In this document: piece after piece, positions 12,298-27,164 of the stretch
Layout of the letters: each line of letters opens with the position of its first letter
Numbering within the stretch: the stretch's first letter is position 1
Origin: Seiridium cupressi
Lineage: Eukaryota > Ascomycota > Sordariomycetes > Amphisphaeriales > Sporocadaceae
Assembly (NCBI GenBank): GCA_036674765.1
Contig: JARVKI010000016.1
Span: forward strand, 1 to 64,000
Direction: 5' to 3'
Length of the DNA: 64,000 nt
Position numbers and translations under genes: made by a program
The notes under the pieces: model-generated
The model's input: the letters and a program-made list of their open reading frames with translations, nothing else
Databases searched by the model: none
What the model was told of the DNA's origin: nothing

Positions 12298-13071
12298 GCC
12301 ATCACGACACATTTGTGTCTATACGGGAAAACGAGAGTGATATCCTGTCGCTAGTAGGCGGCAAAGCGATCGATCGACTCGTGAGCAGCGTAGTCAATAA
12401 GACTCAGGCCACGCATACGCGTTGACTGGGCCACATCGAACATAATGTATGGAATATAGTGCATTGCGCAGCAACGACAATGCTGCGGCTTGATAGAGCA
12501 TCCAGGTTCAGACTCCTTGTTAGATAGGAAGATGGCGTTCCAGGTCTTGACTCGTGTGTAGTATAATATATCCGATAAATCATATGATGCTTTCTTTCAT
12601 TCTACTCAAATATCACCAGTGCTGGTTGGAAAGTGTGCGAATATGTCGAAAAGAAGAATTCGCAGTAAATCCGCGCACTACACTCATTCAGGCTCGATAG
12701 CAAATCCAAGATGCGGTCCAACTCCGTTCCGTTATTCTTGAACATGAAGGACTGGCTCAAAACTGTCTACGGCGAAACAACAGAAATGACAATAGGGTTG
12801 GGCCACAATACAGAACAGATCTTAATAAATCGATTCGATCATATGCCGATGAATAAGAAGAACAACAGGAGAACAGGAGAATATGCGATGGCGGTACAAT
12901 GACGATTTTCGTATGCTGTGCTCGGGCCATACATAGTTAGGTTCAAAGCATAGCTGAGCAAGAAGAAATCACCCCCACGTGATAGATATTGGATGGCCAC
13001 ATTCTCCTCGAGCAATGAGTTGAAAAGGGGAACAAAAAGATCAACCCAAGAAAACAGCAAAAAGAACATTG
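12298..13071. other. intergenic, no gene seen
   Basis: The BLM10 3' flank is followed by about 700 bp without recognisable coding content. A minus-strand open frame at 12839-13150 overlaps the tRNA and is not credible. Confidence 0.5.
13059..13063 (-). terminator. Pol III terminator of tRNA-Ser
   Basis: A run of five T on the minus strand lies 8 bases past the 3' end of the tRNA-Ser gene, as expected for RNA polymerase III termination. Confidence 0.7.
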
Positions 13072-13176
13072 CGACGCAGGCCTGATTTGAACAGACGCCT
13101 CCGAGGAGATGAGATTGCACTGTGATTAGAACCACTGATTCTAGTCTCACGCATTAGACCACTCTGCCACTGCGCC
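13072..13176 (-). tRNA. tRNA-Ser(AGA) with intron
   Basis: A type II tRNA on the minus strand. The acceptor stem GGCGCAG pairs with CTGCGTC with one G-T wobble. The anticodon stem is TGAGA/TCTCA. The T arm is GTCTG-TTCAAAT-CAGGC. An extra arm with CTCC/GGAG marks a serine/leucine-type tRNA. The loop begins CT-AGA-A, giving anticodon AGA, and is followed by about 23 extra bases: an intron at the canonical site after position 37. The intron contains TTCT, able to pair with AGAA as in normal pre-tRNA introns. CCA is not encoded, as usual in eukaryotes. Confidence 0.9.
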
Positions 13177-13777
13177 TTTTCTTGTTGAAGAAGGTGGCCG
13201 TAATAGAGTAGAGGTTGAGTGGACAGCCAGGGTGGAGATGTGCGGAGTATCGATAGTGTGGACTTGTGGCCTAGCTCCGTGGCCCCTGGCTCTTTGGTTA
13301 CATGTAGGTTGGGGGTCTCTTAACTGGTACAGCAAGCGGATGTGAGAGAAAAGGGTGATCGAGTTGCATCTCCATCAATAGCTGTCAGTTTGTATGTAGG
13401 TAGCATTATTGAAGCTCGCCGCAACCAGAAAGTGCGCTTCTAAGCTCGAGGGATACCGCGATCACTGTAAGTACATGTAGGTATCTAGCACTAATAGTCA
13501 CTATTTCAGTCGGTCGTTCAGCACCGACACGCTGGGCCGCACTTTTGGAAATGTGCGGCACGACGCGAGACGAAAGAATGGCAGTGGGATCGAATCCATT
13601 TAGCACGTTTTTGTACAGAGGGCATTGCAGCCTGGTCAAGTCTCAGTAATATATAACAAGGCACGCTCGTATTGGATGGGGTATCGACACTCGTGGCTCC
13701 CTCAGCCTTTCAATAGTACAACCATCCCTCTGACCTAACTAAGTAAGGAACTTGCATCCCAACTCGTGCTCCGCCAA
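13177..13777. other. intergenic, no gene seen
   Basis: Flank between the tRNA-Ser 5' end and the GST-like gene. No coding signal or repeat is apparent. It should hold the GST-like gene's promoter. Confidence 0.5.
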
Positions 13778-14683
13778 ATGTCGACCACAGACGACAAGCA
13801 GCCAGGCATCACCATCTTCCGCGGCTGGAAAGACTTTGGAAAGCATGTGTGGTCACCGTTCGTCATCAAGCTCGAAGCCCGTCTTCGCTTCGCGGGCGTC
13901 AAGTACGCCGTGGACGTCGGCTCGCCCAAGACGGCCCCGAAAGGCAAGATCCCCTACGTGGAGTGCACCAGTCTCCCCGTGGCCGCGGCGGCAGCGGGCC
14001 CCGAAGGCAAGGTGCAGCTCAGCGACTCGACGCTCATCATCAAGGCCTTGTCGGAGTGGGACGTGACACCCGATATCAATGCGGTGCTGTCACCGGCAGG
14101 GCGGGCAAAGGATATGGCATTGCGTGCATTGCTGGAGGACAAGCTATACTTTTACCATGTGAGTCAAGCCATACCAATCCTTTGTGTTTTGTGTGTTTCC
14201 TTTTCCAGTCAAGCGGGCTGAGATGAGTACAAACCATAGACGTGGGAGCGATGGGTTCTCAACTATTATACGATGCGGAACCACGTCTTTCAGGCGCTCC
14301 CCTATCCGGTCCGGATCCTCGTGGGCATGCTGGTGTACCGCAGCACGGTCGCCACGCTCCACGGACAGGGCACGGGGCGCTACAGCGCGGAAGAGATCGC
14401 GGGGTTCCGCCAGGAGATCTGGGAGAGTGTAAATGATCTGCTCGTCGAGTCGAGAACAAAGTCGACATCTGACAGCGCAGGGTCTCAGGAGCCGTTTTGG
14501 GTCTTTGGAGGGGAGAAGCCCACCGAGGCCGACGCAACGTTGTTCGGATTCATCGTGTCGGTGCTGGTGAGCACTGCGGGACCAGACTCGCAGAAGGTGG
14601 TCAGGAGCTTCCCAGTCGTCCTTGATTATGCGCGAAAAATACAGGATAAGTATTTCCCAGACTACGAGAGCTGGAGTCTGTAG
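13778..14683 (+). CDS. thioredoxin-fold/GST-like protein (FAX-type)
   Basis: Two exons, 13778-14158 and 14240-14683, joined in phase 0, give 274 residues. The N-terminal part has a thioredoxin-like domain: ITIFRGWKDFG, then a segment ending GKIPYVEC that places the cis-Pro of the fold. The C-terminal part is an all-helical GST_C-like domain with GGEKPTEADATLFGFI, the signature of metaxin and 'failed axon connections' relatives. No catalytic Cys or Ser typical of classical GSTs is evident near the N-terminus. In fungi these proteins are mostly uncharacterised; some are linked to stress or detoxification. The start is the first ATG (context AAATGTCG); an upstream open frame in another phase is a shadow. 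No signal peptide. Confidence 0.85.
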
Positions 14684-15225
14684 AACCAAATTCAGACTGT
14701 ATCACGCGGCCCCCTCTTTTGCTTGTAAAATCAAATTTGGCAAGATTTCCATGATAGGTAAGTCTCAAGCAGCGAGTGAGATGCATATCATGCAGTACGA
14801 CTTTAAGGCCTGCGGCTGAACCAATCCACTGTCATCTCAGAGTTCACCACCCCGCGGGGTCCCGAAGAATCATTGAATGTGGTGGTATCGTCGAGGACCA
14901 TGACGCATCAACTGTACATCTGAGTGTTCATATTAGTCTAACCGACCTGCATTTAGGTTCCTCTCAGCCTCGATTAGAAGAGAAAAGAAAAAAAGCAACC
15001 GAAGCAAACGAGTCCAAGCAGGTTTAAACAAGCTTCATATGCTATATTTAGTTGTGCACTAAGCGGTATCAGCCACAATCCTACACTTGAAGGCAAATTC
15101 ATAGTAGATATAGCTGACAAGGATTTGCGATTCAAAGTTGGCATTTCTCATATTGAATGATATCCAGGACGGTTATCCATCACCAATAAAATAATACAGT
15201 ATATGTGCCGTACCACTCTAGCAAC
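14684..15225. other. intergenic, no gene seen
   Basis: About 540 bp, moderately AT-rich toward its end, without a credible open frame. It separates the GST-like gene from the HET-domain gene and should hold the latter's promoter. Confidence 0.5.
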
Positions 15226-17856
15226 ATGGCCGCCCCATCTCCGGCAAAGCGATACAACTATCACAAGCTCGTTGAAGCTAAAGAGATTCGGCTCTTGAAG
15301 CTTCTTCCAGGGAAGGGCGACGAGCCGATCCGCATGCAGGTCGCCCATGCATTTATCGATGCGGTCGCTGGTTCGTACGAAGCATTGTCCTATACATGGG
15401 ACACTACGACAGGCAAGGTGGACATTGCCATCGACAGCTCTGGCAAGGACAACTCAATTCTGCCAATCTACTCCAGCTTAGAGTCGATACTTCGATACCT
15501 TCGAAAAGAACATGAGATGCGCATTTTGTGGATAGATGCAGTCTGCATCAACCAGGACGATATCCCCGAAAGGAACAAACAGGTGCCGCTGATGCGTGAG
15601 ATCTATTCGCGCTGCGCGAGGGTCATTGCTTGGCTGGGAGAAGAGTCGCAGATGGACAAGGCAGTATTCGACACCGCAAACCGGGACCCAAGCGGGACAA
15701 AGGCCGAAGCCGGAGCCGGCGATTCTTTCCCTATGCCAGAGCTGATGTTGATGGTCGCCGGGTTGACAAGTCTCCTCCGTCGGCCGTGGTTCAGTCGTGT
15801 GTGGATCATCCAGGAGGCGGCATTATGCCCCGACCTGGTGCTGCAGTGCGGATATCAGACAATGGATTGGGAGATGCTGATGGCTGGGTGCGAAGTGCTG
15901 TTCGAGGCATCACGGTCCGACAGGGAGCTCGTCAGAGCAGATGCAACCTTGGAGAGGATCTACTTTGCTGACACGGTCCGGTCCATGATGAAAGCGAACC
16001 AGAGCTTAGATTCTTCGGTGCGGCCTGCTCCATTTTCGAGATTTGATTATGAGAGCGCCCAACCTAATCCTAGTGGATATCGAGGTGATCTGCAGTTCTT
16101 CGTTACAGGAAGTCGACAGTATGACGCCACTAATCCGCGGGATCATATCTACGGCCTGATGGGTTTGGTTGATGATATGCAGCAATCATGGGTTCCGGTT
16201 GATTACAACAAGGATGAGATAAGAATTGTTTCCGAGTTTATACGGACAGTAGTTGATCATGCAGGAGATCTGACGATCCTTGGCCAGTCGTATTATGATG
16301 GCGAAAAGAACGTCAAACAATGGCCATCGTGGATGCCAGACTGGAAATTGCCATTGCCAATGTCTCCTCTGAGCACCAGGCGTCTAGGCTCATTCCGAGC
16401 CGGCGGGGATGCCAGAGTTGTACTCAAAGATCATTCTGACAATCTCACATTATTATTGTCTGGCGTGTTTGTTGACACGATCAAAGAGGTCACAGAGCCA
16501 TTTGTTCCACCTCAAGACGAAAATTCCAGGGATCAAGCCGATCAATCAATGACCATGGCCAGGTTCAGGAACATCGTGTCAGCTATCAGTAAAATCCCTG
16601 GTCTAAAAGATCTGGCGACAAACCTCAAAGCTATTTTCACACCCAAGGACGAGAAAGGCGAGGTTGTCGATATGAAGCCCGAAACGGCAGATGAGAGTAT
16701 CCGGCAGTTCCTCAAAGTGGTGCAGCCGGGAATGCCGAGGGCGTTCTTTAGACTCATGGCCAGGGACTTCAAAGACCGGCCCACAGGCGCCAAGGTCTCC
16801 GCGGGCCCATCCATTGCCATGGTGAGGTCAGCTCTGGAAGATGGGTTGAGGCACCTCGAGAATGTTCTTTTTGGGCCGGTACACTCAACAGTATGGGACA
16901 ACACACGAGTTCCCGCTTCGTTGGAGCGCAAATGGTCCTCTTTGGCTCGCAAGGTCAAAAGGCTACCGACAGGAGAGAGAGTAGACGACATTTATTGGCG
17001 GACGTTGATTGGTAATAGACGTCGTGAGCTGTCAGGCAATATGGAGCAGGCACCTGAAGACTGGAGAGCTGCCTATGACATCTGGTACGAGCAAGTCTCT
17101 CGAACTGAAGGCGTGTTCCCAAGATTAGCCCGCGGCAAGACCACCAACATTCGCGATCAAGTACATCCATTCCTCCTAGACCTACTCCGCGTCCAGCGCG
17201 CAGAGCCTGAGAAAGTACCGGACCATCTAGATGTTTACTTCCGGGGCCTGGATGATCGGAAAAAGGAGGAGGCACTTGAAAATGGCACGATCCGGCGCCG
17301 GGTGCAACTTTATGGAAAATTGACAGGGCAGGACACGAGAGGGTGGGACAAAGATCCGAGTAAGATCCCTATAATCACTTTTACCAAGTCGATCAACGTG
17401 TCGATGGACTCGAAACCGAAAGACTGGTCGTCCGAAACCGACCAGGCCGAGTCTCAAGTTGAAGACGGGCACAAGCCACAGGACCAGCTACAAACGCAGG
17501 AGGCGAAGAAGGCAGAGAATCCCATCTCTGTCCGAAGAGTGGCACGCAAGTTTGACCGAGATGTGGTGTACATGGCCAAGAACAGGTGCTTCTGCATCAC
17601 GAAGAAAGGATACATCGGGTGGACACCACCAGCAACCCAGGCCGGAGATCGCATCTGCATCATCCGGGGGAGCCAGGTCCCATACGTGGTACGCCCTACC
17701 CAAGGAGGCTATCTATACCTAGGAGAGTCTTACATCCACGGGATAATGGATGGCGAAGGACTTGCAATGGGCGGCACTGAAGACATTATTTTGAAGCGGC
17801 AAACTGAGCCCCTTTCACTTTTTAGCAATTTCATGGGACGTTTGTCGGCGCGTTGA
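15226..17856 (+). CDS. HET-domain (heterokaryon incompatibility) protein
   Basis: Single-exon gene of 876 residues. The HET domain occupies about residues 50-200, with YEALSYTWD, ILWIDAVCINQDDIPERNKQV, a REIYSRCARVIAWLGE segment and RVWIIQEAAL, followed by the usual DHIYGLMGL near residue 306. The C-terminal tail (about 785-870) has the GYIGW..PATQAGDRICII..G segment and GESYIHGIM common to this family. Between them lies a long region with no recognisable NACHT, WD or ankyrin domain. HET domains trigger programmed cell death when genetically different hyphae fuse, but most genomic copies are of unknown specificity. The start is the first ATG after a GTG-initiated upstream extension. No signal peptide or membrane span. 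Confidence 0.93.
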   Translation: MAAPSPAKRYNYHKLVEAKEIRLLKLLPGKGDEPIRMQVAHAFIDAVAGSYEALSYTWDTTTGKVDIAIDSSGKDNSILPIYSSLESILRYLRKEHEMRILWIDAVCINQDDIPERNKQVPLMREIYSRCARVIAWLGEESQMDKAVFDTANRDPSGTKAEAGAGDSFPMPELMLMVAGLTSLLRRPWFSRVWIIQEAALCPDLVLQCGYQTMDWEMLMAGCEVLFEASRSDRELVRADATLERIYFADTVRSMMKANQSLDSSVRPAPFSRFDYESAQPNPSGYRGDLQFFVTGSRQYDATNPRDHIYGLMGLVDDMQQSWVPVDYNKDEIRIVSEFIRTVVDHAGDLTILGQSYYDGEKNVKQWPSWMPDWKLPLPMSPLSTRRLGSFRAGGDARVVLKDHSDNLTLLLSGVFVDTIKEVTEPFVPPQDENSRDQADQSMTMARFRNIVSAISKIPGLKDLATNLKAIFTPKDEKGEVVDMKPETADESIRQFLKVVQPGMPRAFFRLMARDFKDRPTGAKVSAGPSIAMVRSALEDGLRHLENVLFGPVHSTVWDNTRVPASLERKWSSLARKVKRLPTGERVDDIYWRTLIGNRRRELSGNMEQAPEDWRAAYDIWYEQVSRTEGVFPRLARGKTTNIRDQVHPFLLDLLRVQRAEPEKVPDHLDVYFRGLDDRKKEEALENGTIRRRVQLYGKLTGQDTRGWDKDPSKIPIITFTKSINVSMDSKPKDWSSETDQAESQVEDGHKPQDQLQTQEAKKAENPISVRRVARKFDRDVVYMAKNRCFCITKKGYIGWTPPATQAGDRICIIRGSQVPYVVRPTQGGYLYLGESYIHGIMDGEGLAMGGTEDIILKRQTEPLSLFSNFMGRLSAR

Positions 17857-18027
17857 AAGTCGCTATTTGTTAGATGTCGATTTGAAAAGATAAATGGTTC
17901 GTTTATGCATGAAAATGAGTATCACATGGCTAGCTATTATGGGCTTTGGTCTAAACCTATCTTGACATAGATTTGGTCTGAACTGAGATGATATGGCTGT
18001 TCAAGTGATTTGCAGAGGCCTGAAACA

Positions 18028-19437
18028 CTATGAATGACTGCCATTTGTCCACTCATCGTCTCCAAAGACCTTCAAGTCCACCACTTTTCCAGTTCCTCCA
18101 AAGCGACCCTGAGTATCGAACCAATCCCTCCCTACAGCCGTCTCGGGCCGCCAGCCAAGAGCCTTTTGTAGCCGATCTTCGACATGACCCTCGATGAGGT
18201 CGGCAACCAGCACGCCGACAGCAGGTGAGCACACGAACCCGTTCCCGGAACCGCCAGCCGCGACGAACAGGCTCGGGTGGCGCGGATGTCGTGACAGCAG
18301 GAACAGCCGGTCAGGGGTGTCTGCGTCCCAGCAGAGTCGCGGGCGAAGTAGGGCTCTTTCGGCGAGCTGCGGTGCAGTGCCTCGCAAGAAATCCCGCATG
18401 TCACTTGCAGCTGGCAAAGGTATCGCATTCCGCTGCAATGGCACTGGGCTTTGCTCGCCAGTGAGGGGATCAGATACCAGGTTGATAAATCCAGGATGCT
18501 CATTGCATATCTTCACCTCCGGTGTGCCCGCTGCTATTTCTGACTTGGGCGGCGATATGAAGAATCCTTTATCGACGCCGTATAGGACGGGCAACTCATT
18601 GTATGCACCCGAGCTTACTTCATCTTCCGTTAGAGCTATATGCGCCAGTGTCCAGGCTGTAGGACGCAGCTGTTTTTCAAAGTCGAGCAGCAATGAGCTT
18701 GATGCCCCGGCGGCGAGGACTGTGGTATGAGCACTATGTCGTCTACCGTCGGCCGTGAGAACTCCGACGACATCGCCTGATTCCCCATGGGTGAGCTGTG
18801 ACACCTTGCCCTTGATGGGGTCGCAGATGAATCTTACACCCCTCTGTATCGCCTCCGTGTGAACATCCAGGATAGTGTCTCTGGCTTCGACCCATCCGGC
18901 AGTATCTCTCCGAATGAAGCCTCGCCAGCCCTCAAAGTCGCCCGTTAGGACGCCATTAGGCGAAGTCGCCTTGAATGCCGCGGCGTTCTTCAGCGGTTCG
19001 TATAGGTCTGGCTGGCTCTGACAGGATTCTCGGACCTTGCCATAGGCCTCGTCACCAACGGCCGCATAGATAAATCCAGTGTTATGGTAATAAGGCGAAT
19101 AGACGGGGTCCTCTTTCCAGATCTTGGTTGCTATGTAATCAATGACTGCCCAAGCATAGGATTGGTCATCTAAATCCAGGGACGGCGGTTCGGAGGCTAC
19201 GAGCAGTCAGCTAAAGAACAAGCAGATGCTCTCCATTTGATGTTTACCTTCTTCGAGGATTTTGTTCACGTCATTGCCTGCCGCTACAGCAGAAGGAAAC
19301 TGGTAGGAATCGAATACAGTAATGTTCGTGTATCCTCGCTTGGCAAGCTGGTAGGCAATCGATGTACCCCACGTTCCGGCGCCGACGATGGCTATAGCAG
19401 AATCCTTCTGAACAGACCCGGGCAGTTTGATTTCCAT
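18028..19437 (-). CDS. FAD amine oxidase (sarcosine/fructosyl-amino-acid oxidase family)
   Basis: Flavoenzyme of the DAO superfamily that oxidises a secondary amine and releases H2O2; possible substrates are fructosyl amino acids, saccharopine, pipecolate or sarcosine. Two exons, 19248-19437 and 18028-19196, separated by a 51-bp intron, give 452 residues. The Rossmann dinucleotide motif is GAGTWG at residues 19-24, followed by an acidic residue at the end of strand 2 (VFD). AAGNDVNKI and RLCWDADTPD are family signatures; the Cys at about residue 352 is the expected covalent FAD attachment site. GGSGNGF near the C-terminus closes the FAD site. The chain ends SHS, not a canonical SKL-type peroxisomal signal, unlike many fungal members. 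The start is the first ATG. The substrate cannot be fixed from sequence alone. Confidence 0.88.
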
Positions 19438-19994
19438 TCTCACTTCGAGTTATTGAAGCAACTGCACCGTCTGCAGGATGCTTCTAGAGTCGAACTCCCC
19501 GCACATCGAACCACCATTCGCGAAGCAATTGAGTTATGTGGACCTGCCTGAAAGAGGTTGGGCCTGTAGGAGGGGGTGCATACAGCCGGTTTCAATCCCT
19601 GATCGTATTTGAACAGGTGCTTTTTTGGCAGTGAATCTAGATATAAATCTAGCACTTTGAGTTGGCTAAAATGGTGATATCCATTAATGTGGAGATCAGG
19701 CCATTGGAAGATGAATAGACTCAGCATAACCTGCGAGGGTACAAATAATACGCGGAGGACGTCTATGGCGTGGGATCATTTATCCGGATGTCAATGAATT
19801 AAAACTAGTACATTGGTGAAGAGTGCAGATATTCTTTAAGGATGGATTATGTAAATAGAAATATAAATAAATAACAGCATTGGTCTATTTTGGAACCACT
19901 ATTCAGATTTTCTGTGCTGGTTTCTTTTTTTTTTTTTTTGCCCCTCTACCGGCGCCAAGATCATGCGATTATATGAACGCCAATGATGCTCAAT
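19438..19994. other. intergenic, no gene seen
   Basis: About 560 bp between the start of the FAD oxidase gene and the stop of HOM2, both on the minus strand. It is AT-rich with a 15-base T run near 19925-19939. It should hold the oxidase promoter and the HOM2 3' UTR. Confidence 0.5.
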
Positions 19995-21232
19995 TTAAAC
20001 AAACCCTTTGAGGACTGCTGCCTCAGCATTCAATATGGAGGACCCAGCAGCTCCGATGACAGCTTCATAACATTAGCCAGCAATTCGACGAGAAGAATCG
20101 GAAGAAATCACTTACTGTTATGGCTCAACGCCACAAATTTAAGATCGAAAATGCCACTGTCATCCTCCCGAACACGACCAACACTGACGGTGTACCCGCG
20201 TCCAAGATCACGGTCCAAACGCGGTTGTGGGCGGTCGGCATCGTCGAATACCATGATACTCGGCTCTGGTGCACTGGGGCAGCCCAGCTTCTGAGCCTCG
20301 CTGACGTAGTTGCGGAGCGCGGCTTTGACGTCCTCAATCTTGGGCGGTGGTCGGTTCTTGAACTTCAAGCTCACACAGGCAGTGTGCCCATCGAGGACAG
20401 GTACTCTGTTGCAGGCGGCAGACACTCTCAGACCCTCCTGCTCAACGAAAGCAGTCTTGTCATCCTTGATACCACCGAGAATCTTTTTTGCTTCCGTCTC
20501 CAGCTTATCTTCCTCGCCCGAGATGAAGGGTACCACGTTGTCGATCATGTCCATGGAACTCACGCCCGGATAGCCAGCTCCTGACACCGCCTGCATGGTC
20601 ACGACGGAGACGGTGTCAACCTCTCCGAACTGAGCCTGCAGCGCGGCAAAGGGAATGACGAGACCAATGACAGCGCAGTTTGAGTTACAGACCAAGAACC
20701 CATTTTCCAAGTTGTGATGTTTCCTCTGGTGAGGGACGAGGTCGAGATGTGGTAGGTTGACCGTGGGCACAACGAGTGGTACAAGAGGGTCTCGGCGGTA
20801 GTTCTTCGCATTCGAAAAGACAGCCAGGTTTGCCTTGAGAAACTCCATCTCTGTTGCCGAGATCAGTATGGTGTTCTGTTTTCGTCACATGCTCGCGGCG
20901 CTGCACCCGAGTCCAAATCAAGGCAGGACGAATTGGGGATACCAACCAATCTCTCCTGCGACATCCGAGTCCAAGCCGCTGAAAACAATGTCGCACTCTG
21001 CAAATTCGGTGGCCTTGCACTCCTTGACGACCAATTCGCCCACCTTGCCCATGGGAGCAGCCTGTTTCCACCTGACGGCATCCTTGTATTTCTTTCCTGC
21101 GGATCGAGAAGAGGCGCCCACGGCATGTAGGACGAAGTGCGGGTGCTGCTGGAGGAGGAGGATGAAGCGCTGGCCCACTGAGCCGGTGCAGCCCAGCACA
21201 CCGACCTTCTTGGACGGGAATTCGGATACCAT
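19995..21232 (-). CDS. HOM2: aspartate-semialdehyde dehydrogenase
   Basis: Converts L-aspartyl-4-phosphate with NADPH to aspartate semialdehyde, the branch-point step toward threonine, methionine and isoleucine; cytosolic. Three exons, 20947-21232, 20116-20850 and 19995-20062, phases all consistent, give 362 residues, the usual length. The NADP-binding motif [10 protein letters not shown] lies near residues 14-23. The catalytic cysteine is the second Cys of CNSNC (about residue 154). The last 22 residues, with [20 protein letters not shown], come from the short third exon; without it the protein would end early in the intron. The first intron uses a GTTGGT donor, not the commonest GTAAGT form. 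The ATG at 21232 is the only sensible start. Confidence 0.95.
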
Positions 21233-21629
21233 TGTGTATGTGTATTTCGGGGTCTATTCGATTATGTTCTATGAGAAGAAATGTCAACAACGAAGTGCAA
21301 AGCTAGATCGTATGGTGTTGGAAGTTTGTCTTTGGTATGATCGCAACTGCCCCGCCAAAAATGTTGACTGGACTGCCCCGCTATCGGAGTCGTCAGGGCT
21401 GGCCGGGCTTGGGTTTGGAGGGGCATATTCTGGGCCTGTCCAACGTATTGCATTCCTAATATAATGCCGTAGTGCTAGCTAAAAAGTAATTATTTGTCTT
21501 TCGTATTTAGTCGAATGAATTAAATAGGACAGGTAGTATTTCATGTCAACAAAAGGCTAACCAAATAGAAACGAAAGCGAAACAAAAGGTAGATAAAAAA
21601 GGGAAAACCGCAAAAAGGTGATAACGTTA
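21233..21629. other. HOM2 promoter region
   Basis: About 400 bp between the HOM2 start and the tRNA-Pro 3' end. No gene or clear repeat is visible. No perfect Gcn4/CPC1 site was found by eye. Confidence 0.4.
21612..21616 (-). terminator. Pol III terminator of tRNA-Pro
   Basis: A run of five T on the minus strand about 14 bases beyond the tRNA-Pro 3' end, consistent with RNA polymerase III termination. Confidence 0.65.
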
Positions 21630-21718
21630 GGCGCTATCCCGGGATCGAACCGGGGACCTCTCGCAATGATGTTTAGGGTGGACCCTAAGCGAGAATCATA
21701 CCGCTAGACCAACAGCGC
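21630..21718 (-). tRNA. tRNA-Pro(AGG) with intron
   Basis: The minus strand folds as a tRNA. The acceptor stem GCGCTGT pairs with ATAGCGC. The D-arm region GTCTAGCGGTATGAT and the anticodon arm CTCGC-TTAGGG are as in known fungal tRNA-Pro(AGG). The anticodon-stem partner GCGAG comes after an insert of about 17 bases placed after position 37, a canonical intron site. The insert contains CCCTAA, complementary to the TTAGGG of the loop, as pre-tRNA introns usually are. The T arm is CCCGG-TTCGATC-CCGGG. Confidence 0.93.
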
Positions 21719-22446
21719 TTGTTGTAGATTGATTTTTTATTTAAAGTCAAGATGCCTACATCTGTGGGGCTTCAGCGATTCAACAGAGTTCCATGCTCGA
21801 CTCCACCGCCAGCATAGACAACTTGGCTATCTAAACAGTCACAGGACTATGGGCCATGCATTCTTTCTTCTTCTTTCGAACTAAAGATCTCTTTTAGCGG
21901 GGCAAAATGGAGTGAGTTAGTATATTATTACTCCTTTCCCCAACTCAAATCTGCCGCGGATAGTACACGAAAACTGAACCAAAAATATTCTACAAAAAAA
22001 AGTAAAGTACATGGCGATGAATTTGAATATTAAGGTCCCGAATCCTGGTTTTAATGATGGTTGGAAATCCATTAACCATTTCTGCGATGTGATGTACGTT
22101 TTATTACCTCCTTCCTCGTGTGTACACCAATAACGAGACTTACTTCATGGCAAAATGATTACTGCTCGAATGACATGCAAGAGAGATTTACCACCATGTA
22201 CGCTCCAGGGATGGGCTTAAACGTATCTCCATGAAAATTATGAGTATCAGTTGCTCCACCGGCACCCGGGGGGAGGGGGCAGAGAGATAATCACAACGAC
22301 ATAATCAACACTACGAACAAGGTATAAACACAATATCAATTGGTCTCAAAGGTATATACACTAAATCAGTATCGCAAGCCATAAACCAAAACCCCAAGAA
22401 CCCAAAGTGTAAAAAGAAACCCGACCATTTTTGGTGTCTACCTGAT
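21719..22446. other. intergenic, no gene seen
   Basis: About 730 bp between tRNA-Pro and the ARG5,6 stop codon, AT-rich, with one G-rich block near 22267-22280. It contains the ARG5,6 3' UTR. No coding signal is seen. Confidence 0.5.
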
Positions 22447-26736
<4,290 letters not shown>

Positions 26737-27164
26737 TTATGAGTGCTTAGTCGCGACAACAGCAGGGATGACGATGACCAGAATCAAAATGATGATGCCC
26801 ACAATCAAGCACATGCGCATCTTCATGTCCTTCCACCACATCTGCTTGCGTACCCTATTTGCGCCGCGACGGAAGCCTTGGGCCGAAACTGCCAGGTTAT
26901 CGGTCTTGTCTTGTAAAGCATCGAGTCGCTCGCCACGTTGAGAGACCTTGTTGATGTTTTCTCTCATGACACCGACGGTATCATCGATTTGCTGCGACGT
27001 GAAAAGTTAGCATGCTGCTTTCGCGCAGCAAAGTCGACTCTGGCATCTCCAGGTGGACTCACAGCTTGCAGCGCCTGTGTTCTAGCATTTCCGCCTTGCT
27101 GGGCAGCGCCTTGCTGGCCGGTGGGGATATAAGGGTCGTAGGGTGCATCCTGAGTTGTGGCCAT
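26737..27164 (-). CDS. SNC1: synaptobrevin-type v-SNARE
   Basis: R-SNARE of secretory vesicles that pairs with plasma-membrane syntaxin and Sec9/SNAP-25-type SNAREs for exocytosis and endocytic recycling. Two exons, 27063-27164 and 26737-26991, joined in phase 0, give 118 residues, the usual size. The order is a Gln/Gly-rich N-terminal tail (1-30), a heptad SNARE motif (about 33-90) containing [11 protein letters not shown] with the zero-layer Arg at about residue 53, the conserved WW before the membrane ([10 protein letters not shown]), and a C-terminal tail anchor (about 94-114) with a short lumenal end. The intron interrupts the N-terminal tail just before the SNARE motif. The start is the first ATG. 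Confidence 0.95.

Noticed and set aside
12839..13150. 103-codon hydrophobic minus-strand frame
   Set aside because: Overlaps the tRNA-Ser gene and has no independent support.
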